Source: Streptosporangium carneum
Lineage (GTDB): Bacteria > Actinomycetota > Actinomycetes > Streptosporangiales > Streptosporangiaceae
Direction of reading: 5' to 3'
Length of the DNA stretch: 64,000 nucleotides
Assembly: GCF_027922005.1 (NCBI RefSeq)
Contig: NZ_BSEV01000004.1
Coordinates: 1-64,000, forward strand
Position numbers and translations under genes: made by a program. Shown in pieces: positions 36,187 to 44,385 of the stretch. The notes under the pieces are model-generated. The model saw only the letters and a program-made list of their open reading frames with translations, did no database searches and had not been told where the DNA came from. Within the stretch, counting starts at the first letter, position 1. Every line of letters begins with the position of its first letter.

Positions 36187-36410
36187 GCCTCACCTGGCGC
36201 GCAGCCTCCGTCGAACTCGTCGACGGCTACCACCTGACCGGAACCGGCGGCGGGCCCGTCGGCCGCGTGGACGAGGCCCTGGTCGCGTTCGAGGGCGGCT
36301 TCGTGCACGTCGAGGTGGCGGGCAGCGGCCACGTCGACGTGCTCTCCGCCCCGGCGGTCCGGCTGATCACCTACCGTCCCGGCCGGAGCGAGGGTCCGGG
36401 CACCGCCTGA
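36183..36410 (+). CDS. Small protein coupled to the AhpD-like gene, function unknown
   Basis: 75 residues. The GTG start overlaps the stop of the AhpD-like gene, so it belongs to the same operon. It has alternating short beta-strand-like segments (LVAFEGGFVHVEVAGSGHVD) and no recognised motif or signal peptide. I cannot name a family. Confidence 0.6.
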   Translation: MSLTWRAASVELVDGYHLTGTGGGPVGRVDEALVAFEGGFVHVEVAGSGHVDVLSAPAVRLITYRPGRSEGPGTA

Positions 36411-36469
36411 CACCCGGTCTCCTTTCCCTCTCGCTTTGTCCTCGTAGGTGGCCGCAGAATGGGCATTCC

Positions 36470-36682
36470 ATGCCTAAGGGGGAAATGGTCACTGTGGAGG
36501 AGCCGAAGCGGATCATGACACTCCAATGGCCGGCCGGCCCCGGAAGCCCGGACCCCGTCTGCCGGGTGAGCGGTCCGGTGCTCCCCGAACCACAAGCGTC
36601 CGCCGGGCGACCCGAGGACCTCGGCGCCTCCGCCTTCGGCCCGATCGAGATCGTCCACGGATTCGGAGGTGCCGGGTCGTGA
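36470..36682 (+). CDS. Small proline-rich protein ahead of the 2H phosphoesterase
   Basis: 70 residues from ATG 36470 (ATG 36485 behind AAGGGGGAA is an alternative). Pro- and Gly-rich, no domain recognised. Its TGA overlaps the GTG of the next gene (GTGA at 36679-36682), which suggests real translation and coupling. It could also be a non-functional leader. Confidence 0.45.
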   Translation: MPKGEMVTVEEPKRIMTLQWPAGPGSPDPVCRVSGPVLPEPQASAGRPEDLGASAFGPIEIVHGFGGAGS

Positions 36683-37278
36683 CGCGCGACGCTTCGCATC
36701 CGTCCGAGGAACGTCCCTTCGAAACGCGTCCGTCGTCTGAGGCGGATCCCGCCGAGGGGCGTTCGTCCGGGACGGGGAAGACGGCGCTCGTCGTCATCGT
36801 GCCCGAGGCCGAGACGGTGGTCGGCCTCGGGCGCGCGCGCCTCGACTGCTCGGCCGACGGCTTTCCCGCGCACGTGACCGTGCTGTACCCGTTCATCGGC
36901 GACGACCGGATCGACGACCGGGTCCTGGAGGAGCTCCGCGACCTGTTCGCAGCACATGTTCCGTTCGATGTGCATTTCACCAGATGCGGACGTTTCGCCG
37001 ACCTGCTCTATCTCGTGCCGGAGCCGGAAGGCCCGTTCCGGCGGCTCACGGACGAGGTCGTCACGCGCTGGCCGGAGGCTCCGCCGTACGGAGGACAGTT
37101 CGAGCCGGTCCCGCACCTGACCGTCGCCGACGGCACCGACATCGGGATGTTCGACGCCATCGAGGCGGACGTCCTCGAGCGGCTTCCCGTCGCCACCCGC
37201 GCCGACGCGATATCGCTGGTGGTCTTCGACGGTTCCGGATGGAGGGAGCGGGCCGTCTTCCGGCTGGGAGGCGGGTGA
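36679..37278 (+). CDS. 2H phosphoesterase (2'-5' RNA ligase family)
   Basis: 199 residues. Two HxTx motifs, HVTVLYPF and HLTVADG, define the 2H family, which cleaves or joins 2'-5' or cyclic phosphodiester bonds in RNA or small nucleotides. The ~40 residues before LVVIVPEAE are Ser/Glu-rich and disordered-looking, so the functional domain starts near residue 36. The natural substrate is unknown. GTG start coupled to the small ORF upstream. Confidence 0.82.
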   Translation: MTRDASHPSEERPFETRPSSEADPAEGRSSGTGKTALVVIVPEAETVVGLGRARLDCSADGFPAHVTVLYPFIGDDRIDDRVLEELRDLFAAHVPFDVHFTRCGRFADLLYLVPEPEGPFRRLTDEVVTRWPEAPPYGGQFEPVPHLTVADGTDIGMFDAIEADVLERLPVATRADAISLVVFDGSGWRERAVFRLGGG

Positions 37279-37389
37279 GGCAGGGCCTGCGCGCGGCGCA
37301 GGAGGCGAGCCGGACGGCCCTCTCCGGCGACTTCTATGCTGACGGCGACGGGCGACGACGCCCGCGTTCCAGAGCACCGAGGTTTTCGC

Positions 37390-38385
37390 ATGACGGCGGT
37401 TCCCCCTGCTTCCCCCTTTCCCTTTGCCCCCTTCGACCCCGAACTCGAGCGGATGCTCACCGCGACGCGCGGCGACGGCCCGGCGCAGCCGCCGGTGACC
37501 CTTGAGACCCTGCCCGAGTCGCGCGCGGCCTTCGAGGCCATGTCGCCGTCGCCGGCCGAGGTCATCGGCGACAGGCCCGTGGACTTCGAGGAGCGCACGA
37601 TCCCCGGCCGGCCCGGGGCCCCCGAGCTGGCCGTCACCGTCCTGCGCCCCAGGGAGCGGGCGCAGGCGGCGCCGGGTCTGTACAGCATGCACGGCGGCGG
37701 GCTGGTCATGGGGACCCGGCACATGGACACGCCCCGGCTGGTCGACCTCGTCCTCGAGTTCGGCTTCGTCGTGGTCAACGTGGAGTACCGGCTCGCGCCG
37801 GAGAACCCCGGTGCGGGCCCGGCGGAGGACTGCTACGCCGGCCTGGTCTGGATGGCCGGGCACGCCGAGGAACTGGGCTTCGACCCCGACCGGCTGATCG
37901 TCATGGGCGGCAGCGCGGGCGGGTGCCTCAGCGCGGCGATGGCGCTGATGACCCGTGACCGAAAGGGTCCCGCGCTGGCCGGTCAGCTGCTGCTGGTGCC
38001 CATGCTGGACGACCGCAACGAGACGCTCTCCAGCCACCAGTACGGCACGGCGGGCGTCTGGGACCGGCACATCAACGTCTTCAGCTGGCGGGCCGTCCTG
38101 GGCGACCGCGTCGGCGACCCCGACGTCTCCCCGTACATCGTGCCGTCCAGGGCGACCGACCTGTCCGGCCTGGCGCCCGCCTACATCGAGCTCGGCTCCG
38201 CCGAACTCCTCCGCGACGAGGCGGTCGAGTACGCCAACCGGATCTGGGCGGCGGGCGGCGAAGCCGAGCTCCACGTGTGGAACGGCGGCTTCCACGGCTT
38301 CGAGGTGTTCTGCCCCGACAGCAGGCTCGCGGCCTACGCCCTTGAGACCCGCCGCAGCTGGATCCGCCGGGTGATCGGCCAGTAG
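37390..38385 (+). CDS. HSL-family carboxylesterase/lipase
   Basis: 331 residues. The oxyanion-hole motif HGGG (SMHGGGLVMG), the nucleophile elbow GGSAGG, an acid in the IELGSAELLRDE segment and a His in GGFHGFEVF form the hormone-sensitive-lipase catalytic set; VVNVEYRLAPE is typical. It hydrolyses short acyl esters in the cytoplasm. No signal peptide. ATG 37390 has GAGG 7 nt upstream. Confidence 0.92.
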   Translation: MTAVPPASPFPFAPFDPELERMLTATRGDGPAQPPVTLETLPESRAAFEAMSPSPAEVIGDRPVDFEERTIPGRPGAPELAVTVLRPRERAQAAPGLYSMHGGGLVMGTRHMDTPRLVDLVLEFGFVVVNVEYRLAPENPGAGPAEDCYAGLVWMAGHAEELGFDPDRLIVMGGSAGGCLSAAMALMTRDRKGPALAGQLLLVPMLDDRNETLSSHQYGTAGVWDRHINVFSWRAVLGDRVGDPDVSPYIVPSRATDLSGLAPAYIELGSAELLRDEAVEYANRIWAAGGEAELHVWNGGFHGFEVFCPDSRLAAYALETRRSWIRRVIGQ

Positions 38386-38579
38386 CCGCCCGTGACCGCG
38401 CGGTGGCGCGGAACGGGACTCGCGGTGCGGGATCGGGGACCCGATGGGGGACCGTTACATGGCCGCAGGAAGACCGAGAAGTTTCCCTCCTAGGGTCACC
38501 GGCGTGCCGGACACGGGGGAGGCATGCGAGCGCAGGTCCCTTGTCGACGGCGCTGAAACGCGAGAACAAGGGGGAAAAC

Positions 38580-39080
38580 ATGCGAGGGATCATCGTTGCC
38601 GTGGCGGTCGCGGTGCTCGGCGCGACGACGGCGGCCTGCGGCCTGGGGGCGGCGCAGGCGGAGCCCCGCCGGGCGTGGGCCGGGGACACGGCCCAGATCA
38701 CGTCTCAGCCGGAGGAGGGGGTGACCCGGTCCGAGGGCCGGCGGGCGGAGCCGGTCTACGTCATCAATCTGTACGGGGCCGAGGACGGGCGCGCCGACCA
38801 GCGTCCGGAGAACCTGGTCGTGTCGGAGTTCAGCACCCTCAAGGGGATCACCTGGCGGAGCTGGGGACCGGGCCGGGCCGTGGGCGCCGGGAAACTGAGC
38901 GGGACGTGGTGCCTGCCCGACTGCCTGGACAGTCCGTACGACGCGACGATCACCCTCAGCAAGGTCAAGAAGGCGATGGGCAAGCGCTACTTCACGAAGT
39001 TCGCCATCGACGGCGACTTCCCCAAACCCGATCAGATCGATGACACGCTGACCGGGGCACTGCCGCTGCCAGCCTCCTGA
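38580..39080 (+). CDS. Secreted lipoprotein of the CseA position, paralogue 1
   Basis: 166 residues. Signal peptide MRGIIVAVAVAVLGATTAAC with a lipobox-like Cys at 20, behind AAGGGGG. The mature domain has the motif ITWRSWGPGRAVGAGKLSG and a Cys pair in TWCLPDC. The next gene is a paralogue. The two lie directly upstream of a two-component system, the position of the lipoprotein CseA in Streptomyces, which suggests they report on the envelope to the sensor. No known family recognised. Confidence 0.75.
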   Translation: MRGIIVAVAVAVLGATTAACGLGAAQAEPRRAWAGDTAQITSQPEEGVTRSEGRRAEPVYVINLYGAEDGRADQRPENLVVSEFSTLKGITWRSWGPGRAVGAGKLSGTWCLPDCLDSPYDATITLSKVKKAMGKRYFTKFAIDGDFPKPDQIDDTLTGALPLPAS

Positions 39081-39129
39081 ACTGCGCAATCAGCAGCGAG
39101 GCACCGACAGGTCGCATAGTCTCCACACG

Positions 39130-39570
39130 ATGACGACCGATGTGAGGCAAGCGGCTCTCATGTGCGCGGCCGTCCTGGCGGTGGCCGGGTGCGGGGCGGA
39201 CGGCGGTGTGCGGGTCGAGGGTTCCGCGCCGCCGTCCACGCCGCCCAAGGGGCCGGTCTACGTGGTCGCCTACCCCGGTGATCCGCTGCGCCGGCCGAGC
39301 AGGCTCGCGCTGGACGAGTTCAACAGCGTCACGGGGATCCGCTGGGAGTCCTGGGGAGGAGAGAGCGCCGTGGGAACGGGCGAGCTGAGCGGCATGTGGT
39401 GTCTGCCCGGTTGCCAGACGACGCCGTATCGAGGGACGATCACGCTCAGTGGTCTCACCTGGCACGAGCGGGCCGGATACTACGGCCGCTTCACGGTCAG
39501 CGCCGACGGCCTGCCCCCGGGCAAGGCCAGGGAGCTGACCGACCGGCGCCTCTCGGTGCCGGAGCCCTGA
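39130..39570 (+). CDS. Secreted lipoprotein of the CseA position, paralogue 2
   Basis: 146 residues. Signal peptide with a good lipobox, VLAVAGCGAD (Cys ~21). The mature part shares ITGIRWESWGG-like and GTGELSGMWCLPGC segments with the preceding protein (about half the residues over this core are the same or similar by eye), so the two arose by tandem duplication. The response regulator begins three bases after its stop. Probably anchored on the outer face of the membrane. Confidence 0.78.
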   Translation: MTTDVRQAALMCAAVLAVAGCGADGGVRVEGSAPPSTPPKGPVYVVAYPGDPLRRPSRLALDEFNSVTGIRWESWGGESAVGTGELSGMWCLPGCQTTPYRGTITLSGLTWHERAGYYGRFTVSADGLPPGKARELTDRRLSVPEP

Positions 39571-39572
39571 AC

Positions 39573-40235
39573 GTGACCGACGTGCTCCTCGTCGAGGACG
39601 ACCCGGTGATCCGTGAGGCCACGGGCATGGCTCTTGAGCTGTACGGCATGCGGGTGCGGACCGCCTCCGACGGGCTCGGCGGCCTGGCGGAGTTCCGCGT
39701 CCGCCCTCCGGACGTCGCCCTGCTGGACGTCATGCTCCCGCATCTCGACGGGGTCAGCCTGGCCAGGCGGATCAGGGAGACGGGGGAGATCCCGATCATC
39801 ATGATCTCCGCCAGGTCCGACGCGATCGACGTGATCAACGCCCTGGAGGCCGGGGCCGACGACTACGTCACCAAGCCGTTCGACGCCGCCGTCCTCCACG
39901 CCAGGATCCGCGCCGTGCTCCGCCGCGCCGCCGTGCCGGAGCGGGCGAGCGCGGCCCTTTCCTTCGGCGACCTCGCGATCGACACCGAGTCGATGGAGGT
40001 GCGCCTGCGCGGGGAGCGGGTCGCGCTGACGCCGACCGAGCTCAAGCTCCTGCTGGAGTTCGCGGCCGACCCCGGGATCGTGCTGTCACGTGACACGCTG
40101 CTCCAGCGTGTCTGGGACTACGCCTGGGAGGGCGACAGCCGGGTCGTCGACGTGCACGTCCAGCGGCTCAGAGCCAAGATCGGCAACGACCGCATCGAGA
40201 CCGTGCGCGGCTTCGGCTACAAACTGCGGAGGTAG
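39573..40235 (+). CDS. CseB-like response regulator
   Basis: 220 residues, GTG start. OmpR family: VLLVEDDPVIREAT, phospho-acceptor Asp in ALLDVMLPHLDG (~residue 51), Lys in DDYVTKPFDAAVL, and a winged helix ending VRGFGYKLRR. The stretches LLLEFAADPG and VVDVHVQRLRAKIG match Streptomyces CseB as I recall it, including the order of motifs. CseB activates the ECF factor gene sigE under cell-wall stress; no sigE lies here, so the target is open. Confidence 0.88.
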   Translation: MTDVLLVEDDPVIREATGMALELYGMRVRTASDGLGGLAEFRVRPPDVALLDVMLPHLDGVSLARRIRETGEIPIIMISARSDAIDVINALEAGADDYVTKPFDAAVLHARIRAVLRRAAVPERASAALSFGDLAIDTESMEVRLRGERVALTPTELKLLLEFAADPGIVLSRDTLLQRVWDYAWEGDSRVVDVHVQRLRAKIGNDRIETVRGFGYKLRR

Positions 40236-40238
40236 CCG

Positions 40239-41423
40239 GTGGACCTGCGCGCGAAGCTCAGTCTGGTCATCGCTGGGATGTCGGTGCTGGTCGCCACGGT
40301 CCTGAGCCTCCTGGTCCACAACCGCACGGCCGTCGTCACGCTCGACGCCGCGCGGCGCGGCCTGGACGTCGAGCTGACGAGCACCCTGGTCCGTCACCAG
40401 GAGGGGCAGGACACCCCATTGACGACGGAGGCCGTCCCCGAGCCGCTGGCGGAGGTGGTCGGCGAGGGAACACGGGTCACCTACCTGCAGGACGGCGTCA
40501 CGCTCTGGGCGGCGACCAAGGTCGGCGGGCAGACGCTCTCGCTGCGCCGCCCCTACGACGCGGAGAACGCGGAGCTGGCCCAGCTCGACCGGATCCTCCT
40601 CTGGTCAGGCCTGGCGGCGACCCTGCTGGCCTCCGGAGTGGGGTTCGCGGTCGCGGGCGGGCTCAGCCGCAGGATCCGCGCGGTGGCGAGGACGGCCGCG
40701 CACATCACCGAGGGCGACCTGTCCGCCCGGGTCGGGGCCCGAGGCCGGGACGAGATCGCGGCCGTCGGAGCCGCGCTCGACCAGATGGCCGACGCGTTGC
40801 GGGCCAGGCTGGAGGCCGAGCAACGGGTCACCGCCGACATCGCCCACGAGCTGCGCACCCCCGTCGCGGGCCTGGTCACGGCGGCCGGGCTGCTGCCGTC
40901 AGGACGCCCCGCCGAGCTGGTCAGGGACAGCGCCGCGACGCTGCGCCGCCTGGTCGAGGACATCCTGGAGGTGGCGCGTCTCGACGCCTCCGCCGAGACG
41001 CCGGCCAGGGAGAAGCGCCCGGCCGGAGTGCTGGCCAGGCGGGCGGTCGCGGCGTCCGGGGTGCCGGGGGTCGAGATCGTCGTCTCCGGGGAGGCGGAGG
41101 TCGAGACCGACCCGCGCAGGGTCGAGCGCATCCTCGCCAACCTGGTCATCAACGCGGCCAGGCACGGCGCCCCGCCCGTGTTGGTCAGCGTGGACGGCCC
41201 GGCCGTGATGGTCAGGGACCACGGCCCCGGCTTCTCCGACGCGATGCTCACCACGCTCCGCGAGCACGGCCCGCAGCGCTTCGTCACCGGATCGGCCGCC
41301 CGGGAGGTCGGCGTCGGCCTCGGGCTGACCATCGCCGCAGGGCAGGCCCGAGTCCTGGGAGCCGCCCTCACCTTCGCCAACGCCCCCGACGGCGGCGCGG
41401 TCGTACGGCTCGACCTGGGCTGA
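40239..41423 (+). CDS. CseC-like sensor histidine kinase
   Basis: 394 residues, GTG start 3 bases after the regulator's stop. Two membrane helices (residues ~8-27 and ~128-147) enclose a ~100-residue outside domain; HAMP, then HisKA with His in ADIAHELRTPVAGL (~residue 208), an unusually short linker, and a HATPase with NLVINAARHG and GVGLGLTIAAG. The outer domain is where the lipoproteins encoded upstream could act. Cognate to the regulator by adjacency. Confidence 0.9.
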   Translation: MDLRAKLSLVIAGMSVLVATVLSLLVHNRTAVVTLDAARRGLDVELTSTLVRHQEGQDTPLTTEAVPEPLAEVVGEGTRVTYLQDGVTLWAATKVGGQTLSLRRPYDAENAELAQLDRILLWSGLAATLLASGVGFAVAGGLSRRIRAVARTAAHITEGDLSARVGARGRDEIAAVGAALDQMADALRARLEAEQRVTADIAHELRTPVAGLVTAAGLLPSGRPAELVRDSAATLRRLVEDILEVARLDASAETPAREKRPAGVLARRAVAASGVPGVEIVVSGEAEVETDPRRVERILANLVINAARHGAPPVLVSVDGPAVMVRDHGPGFSDAMLTTLREHGPQRFVTGSAAREVGVGLGLTIAAGQARVLGAALTFANAPDGGAVVRLDLG

Positions 41424-41520
41424 CGGTTCCCCCGGGCCGGGCGCTGCTCGTCGGCGCCGATCCGCCGCCCCGCCTTTCCCCGGTCGGCGGGGGAGCGGGC
41501 GCGTCACCGGAGCGCGGGGC

Positions 41521-42774
41521 TCACGGGTGGGCCGTACGCGTCCCGGCGGGCATGGCCCGGGGCGGCTCGGAGTAGTCCTTCAGCACGATCTCGTCGTGCA
41601 GGCGCAGGCCCCTGGCGCCGAAGGCGGTCAGGGCGCGGGCGATCGGCGTGGGGGTGTGGTTGATCAGCCGCACTCCCTGGATCAGGCCCCACAGGCCCAG
41701 GCCGCTCGCGGGGATGAGCCGTTTGGCGGCGGCGACGGCGAAGGCGCGGCTGCGCCGTACGTAGTCGCCGATCTCCCGCTCGTAGGCGGGGAACGCCCGC
41801 GTGTGGTCGCCCCGGGCCCGGGCCAGCTCGCCCGCCAGGACGTAGGCGCCCACGACGGCCAGGCTGGTGCTGCCGCCGACGGCGGGGCCGGGGCAGTAGC
41901 CCGCGTCTCCGACCAGGCTCACCCGCCCCCTGGACCAGGTGTCCATGCGCAGCTGGGTGATCGAGTCGAAGTAGAACGTCGAGGCGTTGTCCAGCTCCTC
42001 GCCGAGGAGGCGGGGCACCTCCCAGCCCAGCCCGGCGAACTGTCGGCGCAGCAGTTCCTTCTGCCGGTCGACGTCCCGATGGTGGTAGTCGAGCTGGGCG
42101 GCGGGGCGGAACATGAAGATCGCGCGGGCGTCGTCCATGTGCGCCCCGCCGTACACGCCGACCATCCTGTCCACTCCCGTGACGCCGTCCATGCGGTCGC
42201 GCAGGCCCAGGTAGTTGGGGATCGACATGACCGCCAGGTAGGCCCCGATCCAGGTGGCGAAGCGCGACTCGGGGCCGAAGGTCAGGCGGCGGACGTTGGA
42301 GTGCAGCCCGTCGGCTCCGATCACCAGGTCGAACCTGCGGGCGGGCCCCCGCTCGAAAGTGACGTCGACGCCGCCGGGGTCCTCGGTCATGGAGGCGATG
42401 GAGTCGCCGAAGAGGTACTCCACGTCGTGCCGGGTGGCCTCGTGGAAGATCTCGCCCAGGTCGTCCCGCATGATCTCGGCGTGCCGGTCGGACACGACGC
42501 GCATCAGCCTGCCGACCTCCAGCGTGTGCGGGCGGTCGCCGCCCTCCTGGCGGAACGAGATCCACTCGGTGCCGGTCCTCTTGGCCTGGACCGCTTCGAT
42601 CAGCCCCATCCTGTCGACGATGTCCATGGCGGGGCGGAACAGGTCGACCGCGTGGCCGCCGGCCTTGCGCAGGGCCGGGGCCCGCTCGACCACGGTGACG
42701 GCGAAGCCGTGCCTGGTGAGCCAGTAGGCCAGGACGGGGCCGGCGACGCTGGCGCCGGAGATGAGGATTCGCAT
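41521..42774 (-). CDS. FAD-dependent monooxygenase (PHBH family)
   Basis: 417 residues. FAD-binding GASVAGPVLAYWLTRHG, the DLVIGADGLHSNVRR (DG) motif and VSLVGDAGYCPGPAVGGSTSLA (GD) motif are present. These enzymes hydroxylate aromatic or polyketide compounds and can inactivate antibiotics (Tet(X)-type). The divergent TetR gene and three operator copies between them suggest induction by a substrate or drug. Ribosome site AAGGAG before ATG 42774. Confidence 0.9.
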   Translation of the reverse strand: MRILISGASVAGPVLAYWLTRHGFAVTVVERAPALRKAGGHAVDLFRPAMDIVDRMGLIEAVQAKRTGTEWISFRQEGGDRPHTLEVGRLMRVVSDRHAEIMRDDLGEIFHEATRHDVEYLFGDSIASMTEDPGGVDVTFERGPARRFDLVIGADGLHSNVRRLTFGPESRFATWIGAYLAVMSIPNYLGLRDRMDGVTGVDRMVGVYGGAHMDDARAIFMFRPAAQLDYHHRDVDRQKELLRRQFAGLGWEVPRLLGEELDNASTFYFDSITQLRMDTWSRGRVSLVGDAGYCPGPAVGGSTSLAVVGAYVLAGELARARGDHTRAFPAYEREIGDYVRRSRAFAVAAAKRLIPASGLGLWGLIQGVRLINHTPTPIARALTAFGARGLRLHDEIVLKDYSEPPRAMPAGTRTAHP

Positions 42775-42784
42775 ACGCCGTCTC

Positions 42785-42872
42785 CTTACTTAACGGGAGG
42801 TAAGTCTCTTACTTAACGATAGGTAAGCATGCTTCGAGGCTCGACGCAAGGTCTTACTTAGCGATAGGTAAG
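42785..42872. promoter_or_regulatory. Three TetR operator copies between monooxygenase and repressor
   Basis: Near-identical 20-bp sites: CTTACTTAACGGGAGGTAAG (42785-42804), CTTACTTAACGATAGGTAAG (42808-42827) and CTTACTTAGCGATAGGTAAG (42853-42872). Each is a dyad with arms like CTTACTTA/TAGGTAAG. The first lies just upstream of the monooxygenase ATG and the third 15 bases before the tetR ATG. Site starts are 23 bp and 45 bp apart, close to whole helical turns, which would allow cooperative binding. Confidence 0.85.
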
Positions 42873-42887
42873 CGCTACTCTTGGTCC

Positions 42888-43412
42888 ATGGCGAGGCCCT
42901 CGGACACCAAGACGCGCATCCAGGCGGTGGCGCGCGAGCTCTTCCTGGAGCAGGGCGTGCAGAACACCAGCCTGAAGCAGATCTCCGACCGGCTCGGCAT
43001 CACGAAACCGGCCCTCTACTACCACTTCGAGTCGCGGGAGGAGCTGGTCAGGAGCATCATCCAGCCGCTCATGGACGGCCTGGAGGCGTTCGTCGCCGGA
43101 CGCGAGCCGGGAGGCGGACGACAGCTCCTCGAAGATTACTTCGACCTCATCTGGCAGCACCGCGAGGTGCTCGTGATGGTCCTGCACGCACCTGCCGCGC
43201 TCGTCGAGCTGGACCTGATGGACCGCATGTGGGAGTGGCGCAAGCGGCTGACCGTGCTCCTGCTCGGCCCCGCCCCCGCGAACGCCGCGCGGATCCACGC
43301 GACCGTGGCGCTCGGCGGCATGTCGGACTGCGTGGTGGAACACGCGGACCTTCCGTTCGACGAGGTCAAGGCCGCCGCCGTGGAGGCCGCGCTGGCCGCC
43401 CTCGCCCACTGA
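42888..43412 (+). CDS. TetR-family repressor
   Basis: 174 residues. HTH: TRIQAVARELFLEQGVQNTS, LKQISDRLGITKPALYYHFES. The C-terminal part has the LIWQHREVLVMVLHAPA segment of a ligand-binding helix bundle. It faces the monooxygenase over three operator copies and probably represses both genes. Confidence 0.92.
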   Translation: MARPSDTKTRIQAVARELFLEQGVQNTSLKQISDRLGITKPALYYHFESREELVRSIIQPLMDGLEAFVAGREPGGGRQLLEDYFDLIWQHREVLVMVLHAPAALVELDLMDRMWEWRKRLTVLLLGPAPANAARIHATVALGGMSDCVVEHADLPFDEVKAAAVEAALAALAH

Positions 43413-43730
43413 GCCCGCCGAGCCCGCCGAGTTCCCGGGGCCCGGGGCTTCGGGGGCCCGTTTTCTCCAGGCCTCTGCGGACTCGCCCTTCGAGCGTGCC
43501 CCTGACCCTCGGGGGGCTGGCGCCGTCGCGTGCCCGTCGTGAAGGCGCGCGGTCCGGCGGCGTCACGCAAAGGCGCGTACCGGGCACCGAAAGTGAGCGG
43601 ATACCCTCCTTCACACGAGTATGAGCAGTACGCGTACGGTGGCCGGTGTCCGTTCTCCCAGGCGGCTGCGCAGAATGTTGTGGGGTTCCTCCATGCGTCG
43701 ACCGGAACGTTCTGGTGTGGGATCGACCTC
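43413..43730. other. Gap between tetR and bioY
   Basis: 318 bases. An imperfect GC hairpin with T-run (CCCGGGGCCC...GGGCCCGTTTT, ~43434-43464) may end the tetR message. The part from ~43590 is less GC-rich and probably holds the bioY promoter; GGAACGTTC at 43704-43712 contains a small palindrome that could be part of a biotin-regulator site, but no consensus was recognised. The frame is open here, but the composition does not look coding. Confidence 0.4.
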
Positions 43731-44378
43731 ATGACAGATGAAGGGAAGGCGTTGTCACAACCAGAAGAGGCGACAGGCCCCTCGTCAGGCCGTGGGTTCT
43801 CCACGGGAGACCTGGCCCGGGTCAGCGTGTTCGCCGCCCTGATCGCCGTGCTCGGCCTGCCGGGCGCGTTGAACGTTTTCGGCAACGCGGTGCCGATCAC
43901 GCTGCAGACGTTCGGCGTCATGCTCGCCGGTGCGATCCTGGGCACCTGGCGGGCCGCTCTGGCCGTCGCGGTGCTCCTCGTGCTCGTCGCCGCCGGTCTG
44001 CCCCTGCTGGCCGGTGGCCGCGGTGGCCTGGGCGTCTTCGTGGGGCCCTCGGCGGGATTCCTGATCGGCTGGCTCCCCGGCGCGGCCGTGACGGGCTGGA
44101 TCGTCGAGCGCGGCGGCAGGAACCCGAGCGTCGCCTGGCTGCTGACCGCCTGCCTGGTCGGCGGCGTCGGGGTGATCTATCTCCTCGGCATCCCCGTGCA
44201 GGCGGCGATCACCGGGGCCTCCCTGGGCCATGCCGCGCTGCTCAGCCTCGGGTTCCTGCCCGGTGACGCGATCAAGGCGGTGTTCGCCGCCCTGGTGGTG
44301 CGGGGCACGCAGCGGGCCTACCCCGACGCGGTCCCCGCCGTGCACCGTGAGCGGCTCAAGGCCGCCGGGAGGCGTTGA
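43731..44378 (+). CDS. bioY: BioY, biotin-specific S-component of an ECF transporter
   Basis: 215 residues with about six membrane helices; DLARVSVFAALIAVLGLPG, TLQTFGVMLAGAILG and GRGGLGVFVGPSAGFLIGW are BioY motifs. It binds biotin and works with BioM and BioN encoded downstream in the same operon. ATG 43731 is used; an earlier ATG (43693) would add 13 doubtful residues. The stop is followed after 7 bases by the ligase ATG. Confidence 0.93.
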   Translation: MTDEGKALSQPEEATGPSSGRGFSTGDLARVSVFAALIAVLGLPGALNVFGNAVPITLQTFGVMLAGAILGTWRAALAVAVLLVLVAAGLPLLAGGRGGLGVFVGPSAGFLIGWLPGAAVTGWIVERGGRNPSVAWLLTACLVGGVGVIYLLGIPVQAAITGASLGHAALLSLGFLPGDAIKAVFAALVVRGTQRAYPDAVPAVHRERLKAAGRR

Positions 44379-44385
44379 CCAGCCC

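Noticed and set aside
43530..43730. Open frame in front of bioY that could extend it by 67 residues
   Set aside because: The extension has no hydrophobic or family character, and known BioY proteins start shortly before the first helix.
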